From contig JAGDBE010000017.1 of NCBI GenBank assembly GCA_017959195.1, positions 1 to 11,520 on the forward strand: 11,520 bases of DNA, written 5' to 3'. A program made the position numbers and the translations under genes. Shown piece by piece: positions 1 through 6,047 of the stretch. The first letter of the stretch is position 1. Every line of letters begins with the position of its first letter. The notes below the pieces were generated by a model. It made no database searches. It was not told the origin of the DNA and saw only the letters and a program-made list of their open reading frames with translations. This DNA comes from Clostridia bacterium. GTDB taxonomy: Bacteria > Bacillota > Clostridia > Oscillospirales > CAG-382.

Positions 1-249
1 ATACCGGTGAAATTCGACGCCGTAACGCAGAAATATAACGATTTGCAGAAAAGCCAGGGATTCAATATCGAAAAATATAAGAATAAGACCGTAAAGAGAT
101 ATACTTTTTCCGTATCGGGACTCCCGGACAATATGTCGCTCCCGGAAGACGAGGTGCTTCTCACATTGCTCGTGTATAAGGACAAAATCATAGGCGGCGA
201 CCTCTATTTTACGGGAAAAGACGAAAGGGTTGCGCCGTTTTTGAAATAA
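1..249 (+). CDS. DUF4830-like protein, 3' end only
   Basis: This frame is open from the first base and ends at a TAA at 247-249, so the gene starts outside the window. The GTG at position 7 is probably an internal valine, because the preceding codons (Ile-Pro) also fit the family. The visible 82 residues contain a segment resembling the C-terminal DUF4830 domain as I remember it. It has a YNDLQKSQGF stretch, then a KYKNKTVKRYTF stretch, then LLVYKDKIIGGDLYF near the end. DUF4830 proteins in Clostridia are usually small membrane-anchored proteins of unknown function, with an N-terminal transmembrane helix that would lie upstream here. The family call is from memory of the motif pattern and was not searched. 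No terminator is visible before the next gene's promoter. Confidence 0.65.
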   Translation: MPVKFDAVTQKYNDLQKSQGFNIEKYKNKTVKRYTFSVSGLPDNMSLPEDEVLLTLLVYKDKIIGGDLYFTGKDERVAPFLK

Positions 250-252
250 AAC

Positions 253-281
253 TTGAAAAAAATCCGCCGATAGGATATACT
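253..281 (+). promoter_or_regulatory. Sigma-A promoter for the lipoprotein and rnhA
   Basis: TTGAAA at 253-258 and TATACT at 276-281 are separated by 17 nt. The predicted start of transcription, near 288, leaves a short leader of about 25 nt before the TTG start codon at 314. It lies in the 64-nt gap after the DUF4830-like gene. It is a good but not perfect match, and read-through from upstream cannot be excluded. Confidence 0.6.
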
Positions 282-313
282 GTAATTGAAAAAATATATA
301 AGGCGGTGAAAAT

Positions 314-637
314 TTGAAAAACAAAAGACTTGTTTTAGCACTTGCCGCGGCATTGACACTCGTTTTCTGCCTTTGCTCGTGTAAGAACAAAAAAGATGAA
401 GTAGTCGGCAAATGGATGTGCGATATGTACGGCTCGGCGCAGATAATTGAATTCACCTCCGACGGAAAATTCATAGATTATTCCACAGTGTCGGAAAATA
501 AGTATAAAATAAAAGACGGTAAAATCGAAACCTACGTCGAAGGCGAAGAGGACAGCAAAGTTGCGGTAAGTTATTCGGTCGACGGAGATAAACTCTACTT
601 CGGCGGGGCGGAATACGAGAGGGTTTACGTAAAATAA
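314..637 (+). CDS. Small secreted lipoprotein, lipocalin-like or DUF5640-like fold
   Basis: This is a 107-residue protein of unknown function, predicted to be lipid-anchored outside the membrane. Residues 1-23 form a signal peptide: basic MKNKR, a hydrophobic core, and the lipobox L20-C-S-C23. The mature part begins VVGKW and continues with a strand-rich pattern (IIEFTSDGKFIDYS, then YKIKDGKIETY, then DKLYFGG). This is the repeated short-beta pattern seen in small DUF5640/lipocalin-like lipoproteins of Clostridia. The start is TTG at 314, preceded by a GGCGG-type ribosome binding site at 301-305. It is preferred because it gives a complete signal peptide and no in-frame ATG lies nearby. The gene is 18 nt upstream of rnhA and probably co-transcribed with it. 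The lipoprotein call is firm; the fold assignment is tentative. Confidence 0.75.
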   Translation: MKNKRLVLALAAALTLVFCLCSCKNKKDEVVGKWMCDMYGSAQIIEFTSDGKFIDYSTVSENKYKIKDGKIETYVEGEEDSKVAVSYSVDGDKLYFGGAEYERVYVK

Positions 638-655
638 AAGGATAGGAAAACCGAT

Positions 656-1093
656 ATGAAAAAAGTAACCGCATATACCGACGGCTCTTGCCGCGGGAAC
701 CCCGGCAAAGGCGGCTGGGGAGCAATTTTAATATACGCAGGCAGGGAAAAGGAACTGTCGGGCGGCGAAAAGGAGACCACCAATAACAAAATGGAGCTCA
801 CCGCCGCCATAGAAGCGCTGAAAGCGCTTAAAGAGCCGTGCGAAGTCGAGCTGTATTCCGACTCCAAATATATGACCGAAGCCGTGAATAAGGGCTGGGT
901 GTATTCCTGGAGAAATAACGGCTGGAGAAGGGCGGATAAAAAGCCGGCGCAGAATATCGAGCTCTGGGAGGAACTGCTGAAGCTAACCGAAATCCATAAA
1001 GTCGAATTCATATGGGTAAAAGGGCATAACGGAACGGAATATAACGAGAGATGCGATAAACTCGCGACGGCGTTTGCCGACAGTATAGAGTAA
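656..1093 (+). CDS. rnhA: Ribonuclease HI
   Basis: This enzyme cleaves the RNA strand of RNA-DNA hybrids using two metal ions, removing R-loops and RNA primers in the cytoplasm. At 145 residues it is a minimal bacterial type 1 enzyme. Motifs are intact: YTDGSCRGNPG with catalytic D9, MELTAAIEAL with E47, YSDSKY with D69, WVKGHNG with H124, and ERCDKLA with D134. The basic protrusion (handle) of the E. coli-type enzyme is present at about residues 78-100, containing a WRNNGWRRADKK stretch. There is no N-terminal hybrid-binding domain, which many Bacillota RNase H1 proteins carry. The ATG at 656 follows AAAGGA at 637-642, a slightly distant ribosome binding site overlapping the end of the lipoprotein gene. 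No terminator is obvious after the stop, so low read-through into the T-box leader is possible. Confidence 0.96.
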   Translation: MKKVTAYTDGSCRGNPGKGGWGAILIYAGREKELSGGEKETTNNKMELTAAIEALKALKEPCEVELYSDSKYMTEAVNKGWVYSWRNNGWRRADKKPAQNIELWEELLKLTEIHKVEFIWVKGHNGTEYNERCDKLATAFADSIE

Positions 1094-1116
1094 AAAATAA
1101 TAATTTCAAAAATATC

Positions 1117-1145
1117 TTGACAAAAGAAAACTTCTTTGCTATAAT
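1117..1145 (+). promoter_or_regulatory. Consensus sigma-A promoter of the T-box operon
   Basis: TTGACA at 1117-1122 and TATAAT at 1140-1145 are perfect consensus hexamers with a 17-nt spacer. Transcription should begin near 1152, just before T-box stem I. A strong constitutive promoter is what an attenuation-controlled operon needs. The spacer holds a short inverted repeat, AAAGAA/TTCTTT (1123-1128 and 1132-1137). Confidence 0.9.
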
Positions 1146-1164
1146 ACAATGTACATATAATTAA

Positions 1165-1414
1165 ATGCGTTTGAGCGAAAAGAGTAACGCCGCCAAAGCA
1201 TCAAGAGAGTCGCCGGCAGGTGAAAGGCGATTGTAATTAACGGCGCGAAGTACACTTCGCAAGCGGTGCATTAAAGGTGCAACGGGGGCGACCGTTATAT
1301 CGCAGGAAGCAAAGAATTTGCTCACAGAGGTTGTTTTCGTGAGAAAGCAATAAAGCAGAGTGGTAACACGGTAATTCGTCCCTGCGTCATAAATTTCGGC
1401 GCAGGGAATTTTTA
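1165..1414 (+). promoter_or_regulatory. T-box leader, specifier UAC (tyrosine)
   Basis: This leader RNA senses the charging state of a tRNA and lets transcription continue when the tRNA is uncharged. Stem I begins near ATGC at 1165-1168, which pairs with GCAT at 1268-1271. It has the AGTA of the specifier-loop motif (1183-1186), AGAGAG in the distal region (1204-1209) and a GGTGAAAG distal loop (1219-1226). The upper helix CGCCG/CGGCG (1188-1192 and 1241-1245) places the 3' strand as CGAAG-TAC-A. In the same way, B. subtilis glyQS reads CGAAA-GGC-A. This gives UAC at 1251-1253, followed by the conserved purine. Stem III is CTCAC/GTGAG (1321-1325 and 1339-1343). The T-box motif is AGAGTGGTAACACGG (1357-1371). 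Its TGGT would pair with an ACCA tRNA end, and tRNA-Tyr has discriminator A. The T-box call is near certain; the Tyr assignment is strong inference. Confidence 0.93.
1379..1413 (+). terminator. T-box intrinsic terminator
   Basis: TCCCTGCG (1379-1386) pairs with CGCAGGGA (1400-1407), followed by a T run at 1409-1413. The 5' arm overlaps the region just downstream of the T-box motif that is needed for the antiterminator. This is the standard competing arrangement: terminator when the tRNA is charged, antiterminator when it is not. Confidence 0.88.
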
Positions 1415-1447
1415 TTGTTACAGAAATTACCGCAGAAAAAAGGGGAT

Positions 1448-1490
1448 ATAACGGGCAAGAATAATAATAAATAAAAATATTGCCCTTTAT
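1448..1490 (+). other. Hairpin between the T-box terminator and the receptor gene
   Basis: GGGCAA (1453-1458) pairs with TTGCCC (1480-1485). After a C/T mismatch the stem extends by ATAA/TTAT (1448-1451 and 1487-1490). The loop is 21 nt and nearly all A/T. No proper T run follows, so it is unlikely to be an efficient terminator. It would sit at the 5' part of the read-through mRNA and could stabilise it. The rest of 1415-1532 is A-rich, with a GGAGG ribosome binding site at its end. Confidence 0.5.
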
Positions 1491-1532
1491 AGTAATAAAA
1501 AAAATAAAAACAAAATTTTCAGGAGGAAGAAA

Positions 1533-2492
1533 ATGAAAAAGGTCGTTTCAATTTTACTCGCAGCTCTTATGGTTGCAGCAGTGTGCATGTCGCTTACGGC
1601 ATGTGAAAGCAAAAAAGACACGTTTACGGTAGGCGTATGCCAGCTGGTTCCGCACGCAGCGCTTGACGCGGCAACGCAGGGATTCGAAGACGCGCTCAAA
1701 GAAAAATTCGGCGAAAAGGTAACCGTTGACGTACAGAACGCCGCAGGCGATTCCAACGTATGCTCGACGATAGTAAACAGCTTCGTATCGAAGAACGTTG
1801 ATCTCATCATGGCAAACGCGACACCCGCACTTCAGGCAGCCGCAAGCGCAACAACAACAATTCCGGTTCTCGGCACCTCGATAACCGAATACGGCGTAGC
1901 GCTCAACCTCGAAAACTTCAACGGCGTTGTAGGAAGCAACATCTCCGGAACGAGCGACCTTGCTCCTCTTTCGGAACAGGCGCAGATGGTAATCGATTTG
2001 TTCCCCGAAGCAAAGAAAGTAGGACTTTTGTACTGCTCGGCAGAACCCAACTCGACGTACCAGGTAAACGTTGTTAAGGAAATACTTGAAGGCAAAGGCC
2101 TTACATGCACGGAATATAAATTCTCCGACTCCAACGACGTAGTACAGGTAACGGAAAAAGCAGCGGACGACTGCGACGTAGTATATATCCCGACGGATAA
2201 TACCGCAGCATCCTGCGCAGAAACCATAAATAACGTGCTCCTTCCCAAGAAAGTTCCGGTAGTTGCGGGCGAAGAAGGCATCTGCAAGGCATGCGGCGCT
2301 GTAACGCTTTCGATAAGCTACTATGAACTCGGCAAGAAGACGGGCGAAATGGCAGTGCAGATTCTCACGGGAGAAAAGAAAGTATCCGAAATGGCGATAG
2401 AATACGATCCTAACCCCGTAAAGAAGTATAATAAAGATATTTGCGCAGAACTCGGAATCGAAGTTCCCGCAGATTATTCTCCCATAGAATAA
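1533..2492 (+). CDS. ABC importer substrate-binding lipoprotein, TrpX family (predicted aromatic amino acid)
   Basis: This 319-residue extracytoplasmic receptor captures solute for the permease and ATPase encoded next. The signal peptide ends in lipobox L21-T-A-C24. The mature protein matches the ABC_sub_bind family (PF04392). It begins FTVGVCQLVPHAALDAATQGF, characteristic of the family, followed by an IMANATPALQAA segment, a VGLLYCSAEPNS segment and a VVYIPTDNTAAS segment. These belong to the two-lobed periplasmic-binding fold with a hinge. The start ATG follows AGGAGG at 1521-1526. Family members are often named TrpX because of tryptophan T-boxes. Here the T-box specifier reads UAC, so tyrosine or a related aromatic compound is the better prediction. 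Substrate cannot be proved from sequence, and other family members have other or unknown ligands, so no symbol is given. Confidence 0.9.
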   Translation: MKKVVSILLAALMVAAVCMSLTACESKKDTFTVGVCQLVPHAALDAATQGFEDALKEKFGEKVTVDVQNAAGDSNVCSTIVNSFVSKNVDLIMANATPALQAAASATTTIPVLGTSITEYGVALNLENFNGVVGSNISGTSDLAPLSEQAQMVIDLFPEAKKVGLLYCSAEPNSTYQVNVVKEILEGKGLTCTEYKFSDSNDVVQVTEKAADDCDVVYIPTDNTAASCAETINNVLLPKKVPVVAGEEGICKACGAVTLSISYYELGKKTGEMAVQILTGEKKVSEMAIEYDPNPVKKYNKDICAELGIEVPADYSPIE

Positions 2493-2535
2493 AAAAGACC
2501 CCGCGGGAGAATCACACGGAGGAATTTGTTAATAA

Positions 2536-3423
2536 ATGGGACTTCTGAATGCTATGCCGGGAGCCATAGCCCAGGGAATGATCTGGGGCATAATGGCGAT
2601 AGGACTGTATATATCATATAAAATACTTGATTTCGCCGATCTTACGGTCGACGGTTCTATCTGCACGGGCGCGGCAGTGTGCGCCATGCTGGTAACGTCG
2701 GGTGTAAACGTCTGGGCGGCAATGGCGGTATCGCTTGTCGCGGGAATGGCGGCGGGCTTTGTAACGGGAATACTCCATACTCTTTTGGGTATTCCGCCGA
2801 TTCTGTCGGGAATACTTACACAGCTCATGCTCTGGTCGGCGAACCTCAAAATAATGGGAAAAGCAAACCAGGCGCTCAACGCAAGACAGTTCAAGGTCGT
2901 TGTAACGCAGCTGAATAAGGGAAGCACAATACTTGCGCTCGTTTTGTTCTGCATAGTTATAATCGCGATACTGTACTGGTTCTTCGGAACGGAGCTCGGA
3001 TGCGCGATACGCGCAACGGGAAATAACCTCAATATGAGCCGCGCGCAGGGAATAAATACAAAATTCAATATCGTGCTCGCGCTCACCGTCTCCAACGGAA
3101 TAGTAGCGCTTGCGGGAGCATTGCTCGCACAGTATTCCGGAGCTGCCGATATCAATATGGGAAGAGGCGCCATAGTAATAGGACTTGCCGCGATAATCAT
3201 CGGCAACGCGCTGCTTTCGAGGATATCGGATAACTTCGCGGTAAAGCTTTTCAGCGCCGTATTCGGCGGTATAATATATTACATAGTATATCAGAGCGTA
3301 ATTTATATGGGACTCGACCCGGATTTGCTCAAGATGCTTTCGGCAATCGTCGTTGCAATATTCCTCGCCGTGCCGTACTGGAAAAAACAGTTTACGAAAC
3401 CCAAGAAGAAGGAGGAAGCTTGA
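2536..3423 (+). CDS. ABC importer permease, TrpY type (BPD_transp_2 family)
   Basis: This 295-residue inner-membrane permease forms the channel of the importer. It belongs to the branched-chain-type permease family: it has multiple hydrophobic segments across its length and the family sequence ILDFADLTVDGS near residues 30-41. It also has a cytoplasmic stretch ELGCAIRATGNN (about 154-165) that fits the ATPase-coupling region, and a late MGRGAIVIGLAAIIIG segment. The ATG at 2536 is the first possible start, because an in-frame TAA lies immediately before it at 2533. Its GGAGG (2518-2522) is 13 nt away, which is long and suggests weaker initiation than its neighbours. The gap to the receptor gene is 43 nt. 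The stop at 3421-3423 lies one base before the ATPase start. Confidence 0.9.
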   Translation: MGLLNAMPGAIAQGMIWGIMAIGLYISYKILDFADLTVDGSICTGAAVCAMLVTSGVNVWAAMAVSLVAGMAAGFVTGILHTLLGIPPILSGILTQLMLWSANLKIMGKANQALNARQFKVVVTQLNKGSTILALVLFCIVIIAILYWFFGTELGCAIRATGNNLNMSRAQGINTKFNIVLALTVSNGIVALAGALLAQYSGAADINMGRGAIVIGLAAIIIGNALLSRISDNFAVKLFSAVFGGIIYYIVYQSVIYMGLDPDLLKMLSAIVVAIFLAVPYWKKQFTKPKKKEEA

Positions 3424-3424
3424 A

Positions 3425-4219
3425 ATGCTCGAGATTAAGCACGTCTATAAGACGTTCAATCCCGGAACGATCAACGAAAAAGTTGCTCTCAACGATTTAA
3501 GCCTGACCCTTTATAACGGAGATTTCGTAACGGTAATCGGCGGCAACGGAGCGGGAAAAAGCACGATGCTGAACGCCGTTTCGGGCGTATGGAAGCCCGA
3601 CGGCGGGAAAATAATCATCGACGGCAAGGACGTAACGTCAATGCCGGAATTCAAAAGGGCGAAGTTTTTGGGCAGAGTGTTCCAGGATCCGATGATGGGA
3701 ACCGCGGCGGATATGAGTATAGAGGAAAATCTAGCTCTCGCAAAAAGACGCGGCAAACGCAGAAGCCTTTCGTGGGGAGTTACGGGTAAAGAGCGTAAGG
3801 AATTCAAAGAACTTCTTTCGCAGCTCGAACTCGGACTCGAAAACCGCATGACCTCAAAGGTCGGACTCCTTTCGGGCGGACAGAGACAGGCTATAACGCT
3901 GCTCATGGCGGCGATGAATAAGCCGAAACTGCTGCTGCTCGACGAGCATACGGCGGCGCTCGACCCCAAAACCGCGGAAAAGGTTCTGAATATTTCGGAT
4001 AGCATCATTCACGAAAATAATCTGACGACTCTTATGATAACCCATAATATGAGAGACGCCATAAAACACGGAAACAGACTGATAATGCTCCATGAAGGAA
4101 GAATAATCATCGACGTTTCCGGCGAAGAGAAGATGAATCTCACCGTGGAAGACCTGCTTGAAATGTTCAATAAGGCAAGCGGCGACGAGTTTACCAACGA
4201 TAGAGCGATTTTGTCGTAA
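3425..4219 (+). CDS. ABC importer ATPase, TrpZ type
   Basis: This 264-residue ATPase powers the importer from the cytoplasmic face. It has Walker A GGNGAGKST (39-47), Q-loop Q87 in VFQDPMMG, signature LLSGGQRQA (148-156), Walker B LLLLDE ending at E174 in LLLLDEHTAALDP, and H-loop H207 in MITHNM. All catalytic elements are intact. The ATG at 3425 is chosen over longer in-frame upstream starts because AAGGAGG (3409-3415) sits 9 nt before it. The product also then begins MLEIKHVYKTF, the normal first strand of an ABC domain. The start is one base after the permease stop, which indicates translational coupling. A strong bidirectional terminator follows. Confidence 0.95.
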   Translation: MLEIKHVYKTFNPGTINEKVALNDLSLTLYNGDFVTVIGGNGAGKSTMLNAVSGVWKPDGGKIIIDGKDVTSMPEFKRAKFLGRVFQDPMMGTAADMSIEENLALAKRRGKRRSLSWGVTGKERKEFKELLSQLELGLENRMTSKVGLLSGGQRQAITLLMAAMNKPKLLLLDEHTAALDPKTAEKVLNISDSIIHENNLTTLMITHNMRDAIKHGNRLIMLHEGRIIIDVSGEEKMNLTVEDLLEMFNKASGDEFTNDRAILS

Positions 4220-4231
4220 AAATCATAAAAT

Positions 4232-4263
4232 AAAAAGGTTTCGCGAAAGCGAAACCTTTTTTT
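4232..4263. terminator. Bidirectional intrinsic terminator, GAAA tetraloop
   Basis: AAAAAGGTTTCGC (4232-4244) and GCGAAACCTTTTT (4249-4261) are perfectly complementary around a GAAA tetraloop, with Ts continuing to 4263. The A run on the left makes it work equally for the convergent minus-strand gene that ends at 4266. It closes both the importer operon and the DUF1273 gene. Confidence 0.95.
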
Positions 4264-4265
4264 GT

Positions 4266-4814
4266 TTAAAAAGAAACGTCGTAGTAGAGATTTATTATCT
4301 CGCAGCCGGCTTTTTTCGCGTATGAAACGGTGTAATCCGTACCTCCGCGCGCACCCGAGAAGTACGCGACGCAGTAGTAGCACGAATCCGCCATCATCCG
4401 GTTCCTTTCAAGAAGAAATTTCTTGATTTCGCCGGCGTCTTTGACGACTTTGTTGCACGCGTAGTTGGTTTTGTCGGCATGCTCGAGAATGAAACTGTAA
4501 AGCCGCTTGTTTTTGTCGTCCCAAAGCTCGCTCTGATTCAGAAACGGCAGATCGAGAATGAGACGGATTTCGGGGTGAAAACGCTTGAGGTCGATAATCA
4601 TCATCGCCGCAAACGTGTCAAAGCCGACGGCGCCGCCGGTGTGAAATTCCGTAACACCCTTTGAAAGTAAATATGAAACCGTCGCTTTGAGCCGTAATAA
4701 AAGCTTGTCCGAGACCTGCGCGCCTATCCTGCGGTGCCCGGTAAAGAAACAGCGGTTAGAATTTGTAATTAAATCCGATTCGTAAACGAATGCGTCTTCA
4801 AAAGTGTTGTCCAT
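4266..4814 (-). CDS. DUF1273 / SLOG-family protein (YpsA-like)
   Basis: This 182-residue cytoplasmic protein belongs to the SLOG superfamily of Rossmann-like folds, predicted to bind nucleotide-derived ligands such as NAD or ADP-ribose. Its molecular role is unknown. Diagnostic motifs are CFFTGHRR at residues 22-29 and HTGGAVGFDTFAA (58-70), where GG-x-x-G-x-D forms the ligand loop. A later SGARGGTDYTVSYAKKAG segment near the end supplies the other side of the site. An in-frame ATG exists at 4874. However, it lies inside the -35 box of a consensus promoter, whereas the ATG at 4814 has TGGAGG four bases upstream, so 4814 is used. The gene is alone on the minus strand between transporter operons, with its own promoter and a shared terminator. 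It is not obviously linked to them. Confidence 0.85.
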   Translation of the reverse strand: MDNTFEDAFVYESDLITNSNRCFFTGHRRIGAQVSDKLLLRLKATVSYLLSKGVTEFHTGGAVGFDTFAAMMIIDLKRFHPEIRLILDLPFLNQSELWDDKNKRLYSFILEHADKTNYACNKVVKDAGEIKKFLLERNRMMADSCYYCVAYFSGARGGTDYTVSYAKKAGCEIINLYYDVSF

Positions 4815-4845
4815 TTTGCCTCCACGACGTTTAGTGTACGGCAGA

Positions 4846-4874
4846 ATTATAACATAAAGATGTGTCAAAGTCAA
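4846..4874 (-). promoter_or_regulatory. Sigma-A promoter of the DUF1273 gene
   Basis: On the minus strand, TTGACT (complement of 4869-4874) and TATAAT (complement of 4846-4851) are spaced by 17 nt. Transcription would start near 4839, leaving about 25 nt of leader before the ATG at 4814. This promoter decides the start codon of the gene. A second TTGAC copy lies immediately inside the spacer but at the wrong distance. Confidence 0.85.
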
Positions 4875-4980
4875 ATAGAAAAAGGCATGGTGAAAAAACG
4901 AAAAATGAATCTTAAACCGTCATAATTATTCAAAAAATGAAGAAAGAATTATATAAAAAATACAAATTTCGGTAATTCTA

Positions 4981-5009
4981 TTGACTTTTTTGTGTAAAAA
5001 AGATATAAT
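4981..5009 (+). promoter_or_regulatory. Sigma-A promoter of the TRAP operon, with dyads
   Basis: TTGACT (4981-4986) and TATAAT (5004-5009) have a 17-nt spacer. The spacer contains a perfect inverted repeat, CTTTTTT-GTGT-AAAAAAG (4985-5002). A second dyad, TTAAAAAAT/ATTTTTTAA (5029-5037 and 5040-5048), lies between the predicted start near 5016 and the ribosome binding site. Both could be operator sites, but the region is extremely AT-rich. The stretch 4875-4980, between the divergent promoters, holds nothing else I can identify. Confidence 0.85.
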
Positions 5010-5069
5010 ACATATACATTTATTGTAATTAAAAAATTCATTTTTTAACAAAAACGGAGGTAATTTACA

Positions 5070-6032
5070 ATGAAAAAAACCACAGCATTGATTCTTGCGG
5101 TACTTATGGTATGTGTGCTGCTCCTTTCGTCCTGCGGAAAGAAAGACGAAAAGATAGTGCTCGCAACGGGCGGAAGCACAGGAACGTATTATGCGTACGG
5201 CATGGCAATGGGCCCGATCCTCGCGGCTAAAACGGGCATTACGTTTGACGTACAGTCAACGGGCGCATCCAAAGCGAATATCCAGCTCATAGAAACCAAA
5301 GAAGCAAATATGGCGGTTGTGCAGAACGACGTTATGTACTATGCATATACCGGCACAGACCTCTTTGACGGCACGAAGATAACCGACTTTGCGGCAGTTG
5401 CAACACTTTATCCGGAACTCTGCCAGATAATCGCAACGAAATCCAGCGGCATAAAGACGGTTGCCGATCTTAAAGGCAAGAGAGTATCCGTGGGCGACGC
5501 GGGAAGCGGCGTTGAATTTAACGCAACACAGATTCTCGACGCATACGGCATCGACATCAATAAGGATATCGAAAAGCAGAACCTCGGATTCGGTCCGTCG
5601 GCAGACGCTCTCAAAGACGAAAAGATAGACGCGTTCTTCTGCGTAGCAGGCATCCCGACAACGGCTATTACAGACCTTGCAATGAGCAACGAAATCGAAG
5701 TTATTCCGGTTGACGACGATAAATTCGCGGAACTCTCGTCGAAATACGGCTTCTATACACAGCAGGAAATTCCCGCGGGCACGTATAACGGCATGACGGA
5801 AAGCGTAAAGACGGTAGCCGTAATGGCAACCTATATCGTTGATAAAGACCTTTCGGAAGACACCGTTTACAGCATAACGAAGGCAATATTCGAAAATAAA
5901 GACGAAATCGCCGCAGCTCACGCAAAGGGACTCGAACTCGACGCCGCAAAGGCAGTACAGGGCATCCCGGAAGTAGTTCCGTTCCACGCAGGCGCTGAAA
6001 AATACTTCAAAGAGATAGGCGTTCTCAAATAA
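5070..6032 (+). CDS. TAXI-family TRAP transporter receptor, lipoprotein
   Basis: This 320-residue extracytoplasmic solute receptor belongs to a TAXI-type TRAP transporter, a secondary importer driven by an ion gradient. The signal peptide ends at lipobox L19-S-S-C22. The mature start KIVLATGGSTGTYYAYG is the TAXI family hallmark. It is followed by FDVQSTGASKANIQLI, MAVVQNDVMYYAYTG, VADLKGKRVSVGDAGSG and DAFFCVAGIPTTAI, which outline a two-lobed binding protein. CGGAGGT at 5055-5061 lies 8 nt upstream of the ATG. The family transports organic acids or amino acids, with glutamate/glutamine-like ligands known for some members, but the substrate here cannot be read. It heads a three-gene operon with a DUF1850 protein and a fused permease, and is lipid-anchored as expected for a Gram-positive. 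Confidence 0.94.
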   Translation: MKKTTALILAVLMVCVLLLSSCGKKDEKIVLATGGSTGTYYAYGMAMGPILAAKTGITFDVQSTGASKANIQLIETKEANMAVVQNDVMYYAYTGTDLFDGTKITDFAAVATLYPELCQIIATKSSGIKTVADLKGKRVSVGDAGSGVEFNATQILDAYGIDINKDIEKQNLGFGPSADALKDEKIDAFFCVAGIPTTAITDLAMSNEIEVIPVDDDKFAELSSKYGFYTQQEIPAGTYNGMTESVKTVAVMATYIVDKDLSEDTVYSITKAIFENKDEIAAAHAKGLELDAAKAVQGIPEVVPFHAGAEKYFKEIGVLK

Positions 6033-6047
6033 TCGGATAATAAAACG

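Noticed and set aside
1165..1414. Tryptophan-specific T-box, expected from the downstream TrpXYZ family
   Set aside because: No UGG occurs at the specifier position. The loop reads CGAAG-TAC-A, which fits UAC with the conserved following purine.
3353..3424. N-terminal extension of the ABC ATPase from an ATG at 3353
   Set aside because: It would overlap the permease gene, lacks a ribosome binding site and adds a basic tail not found in the family. The ATG at 3425 has AAGGAGG 9 nt upstream.
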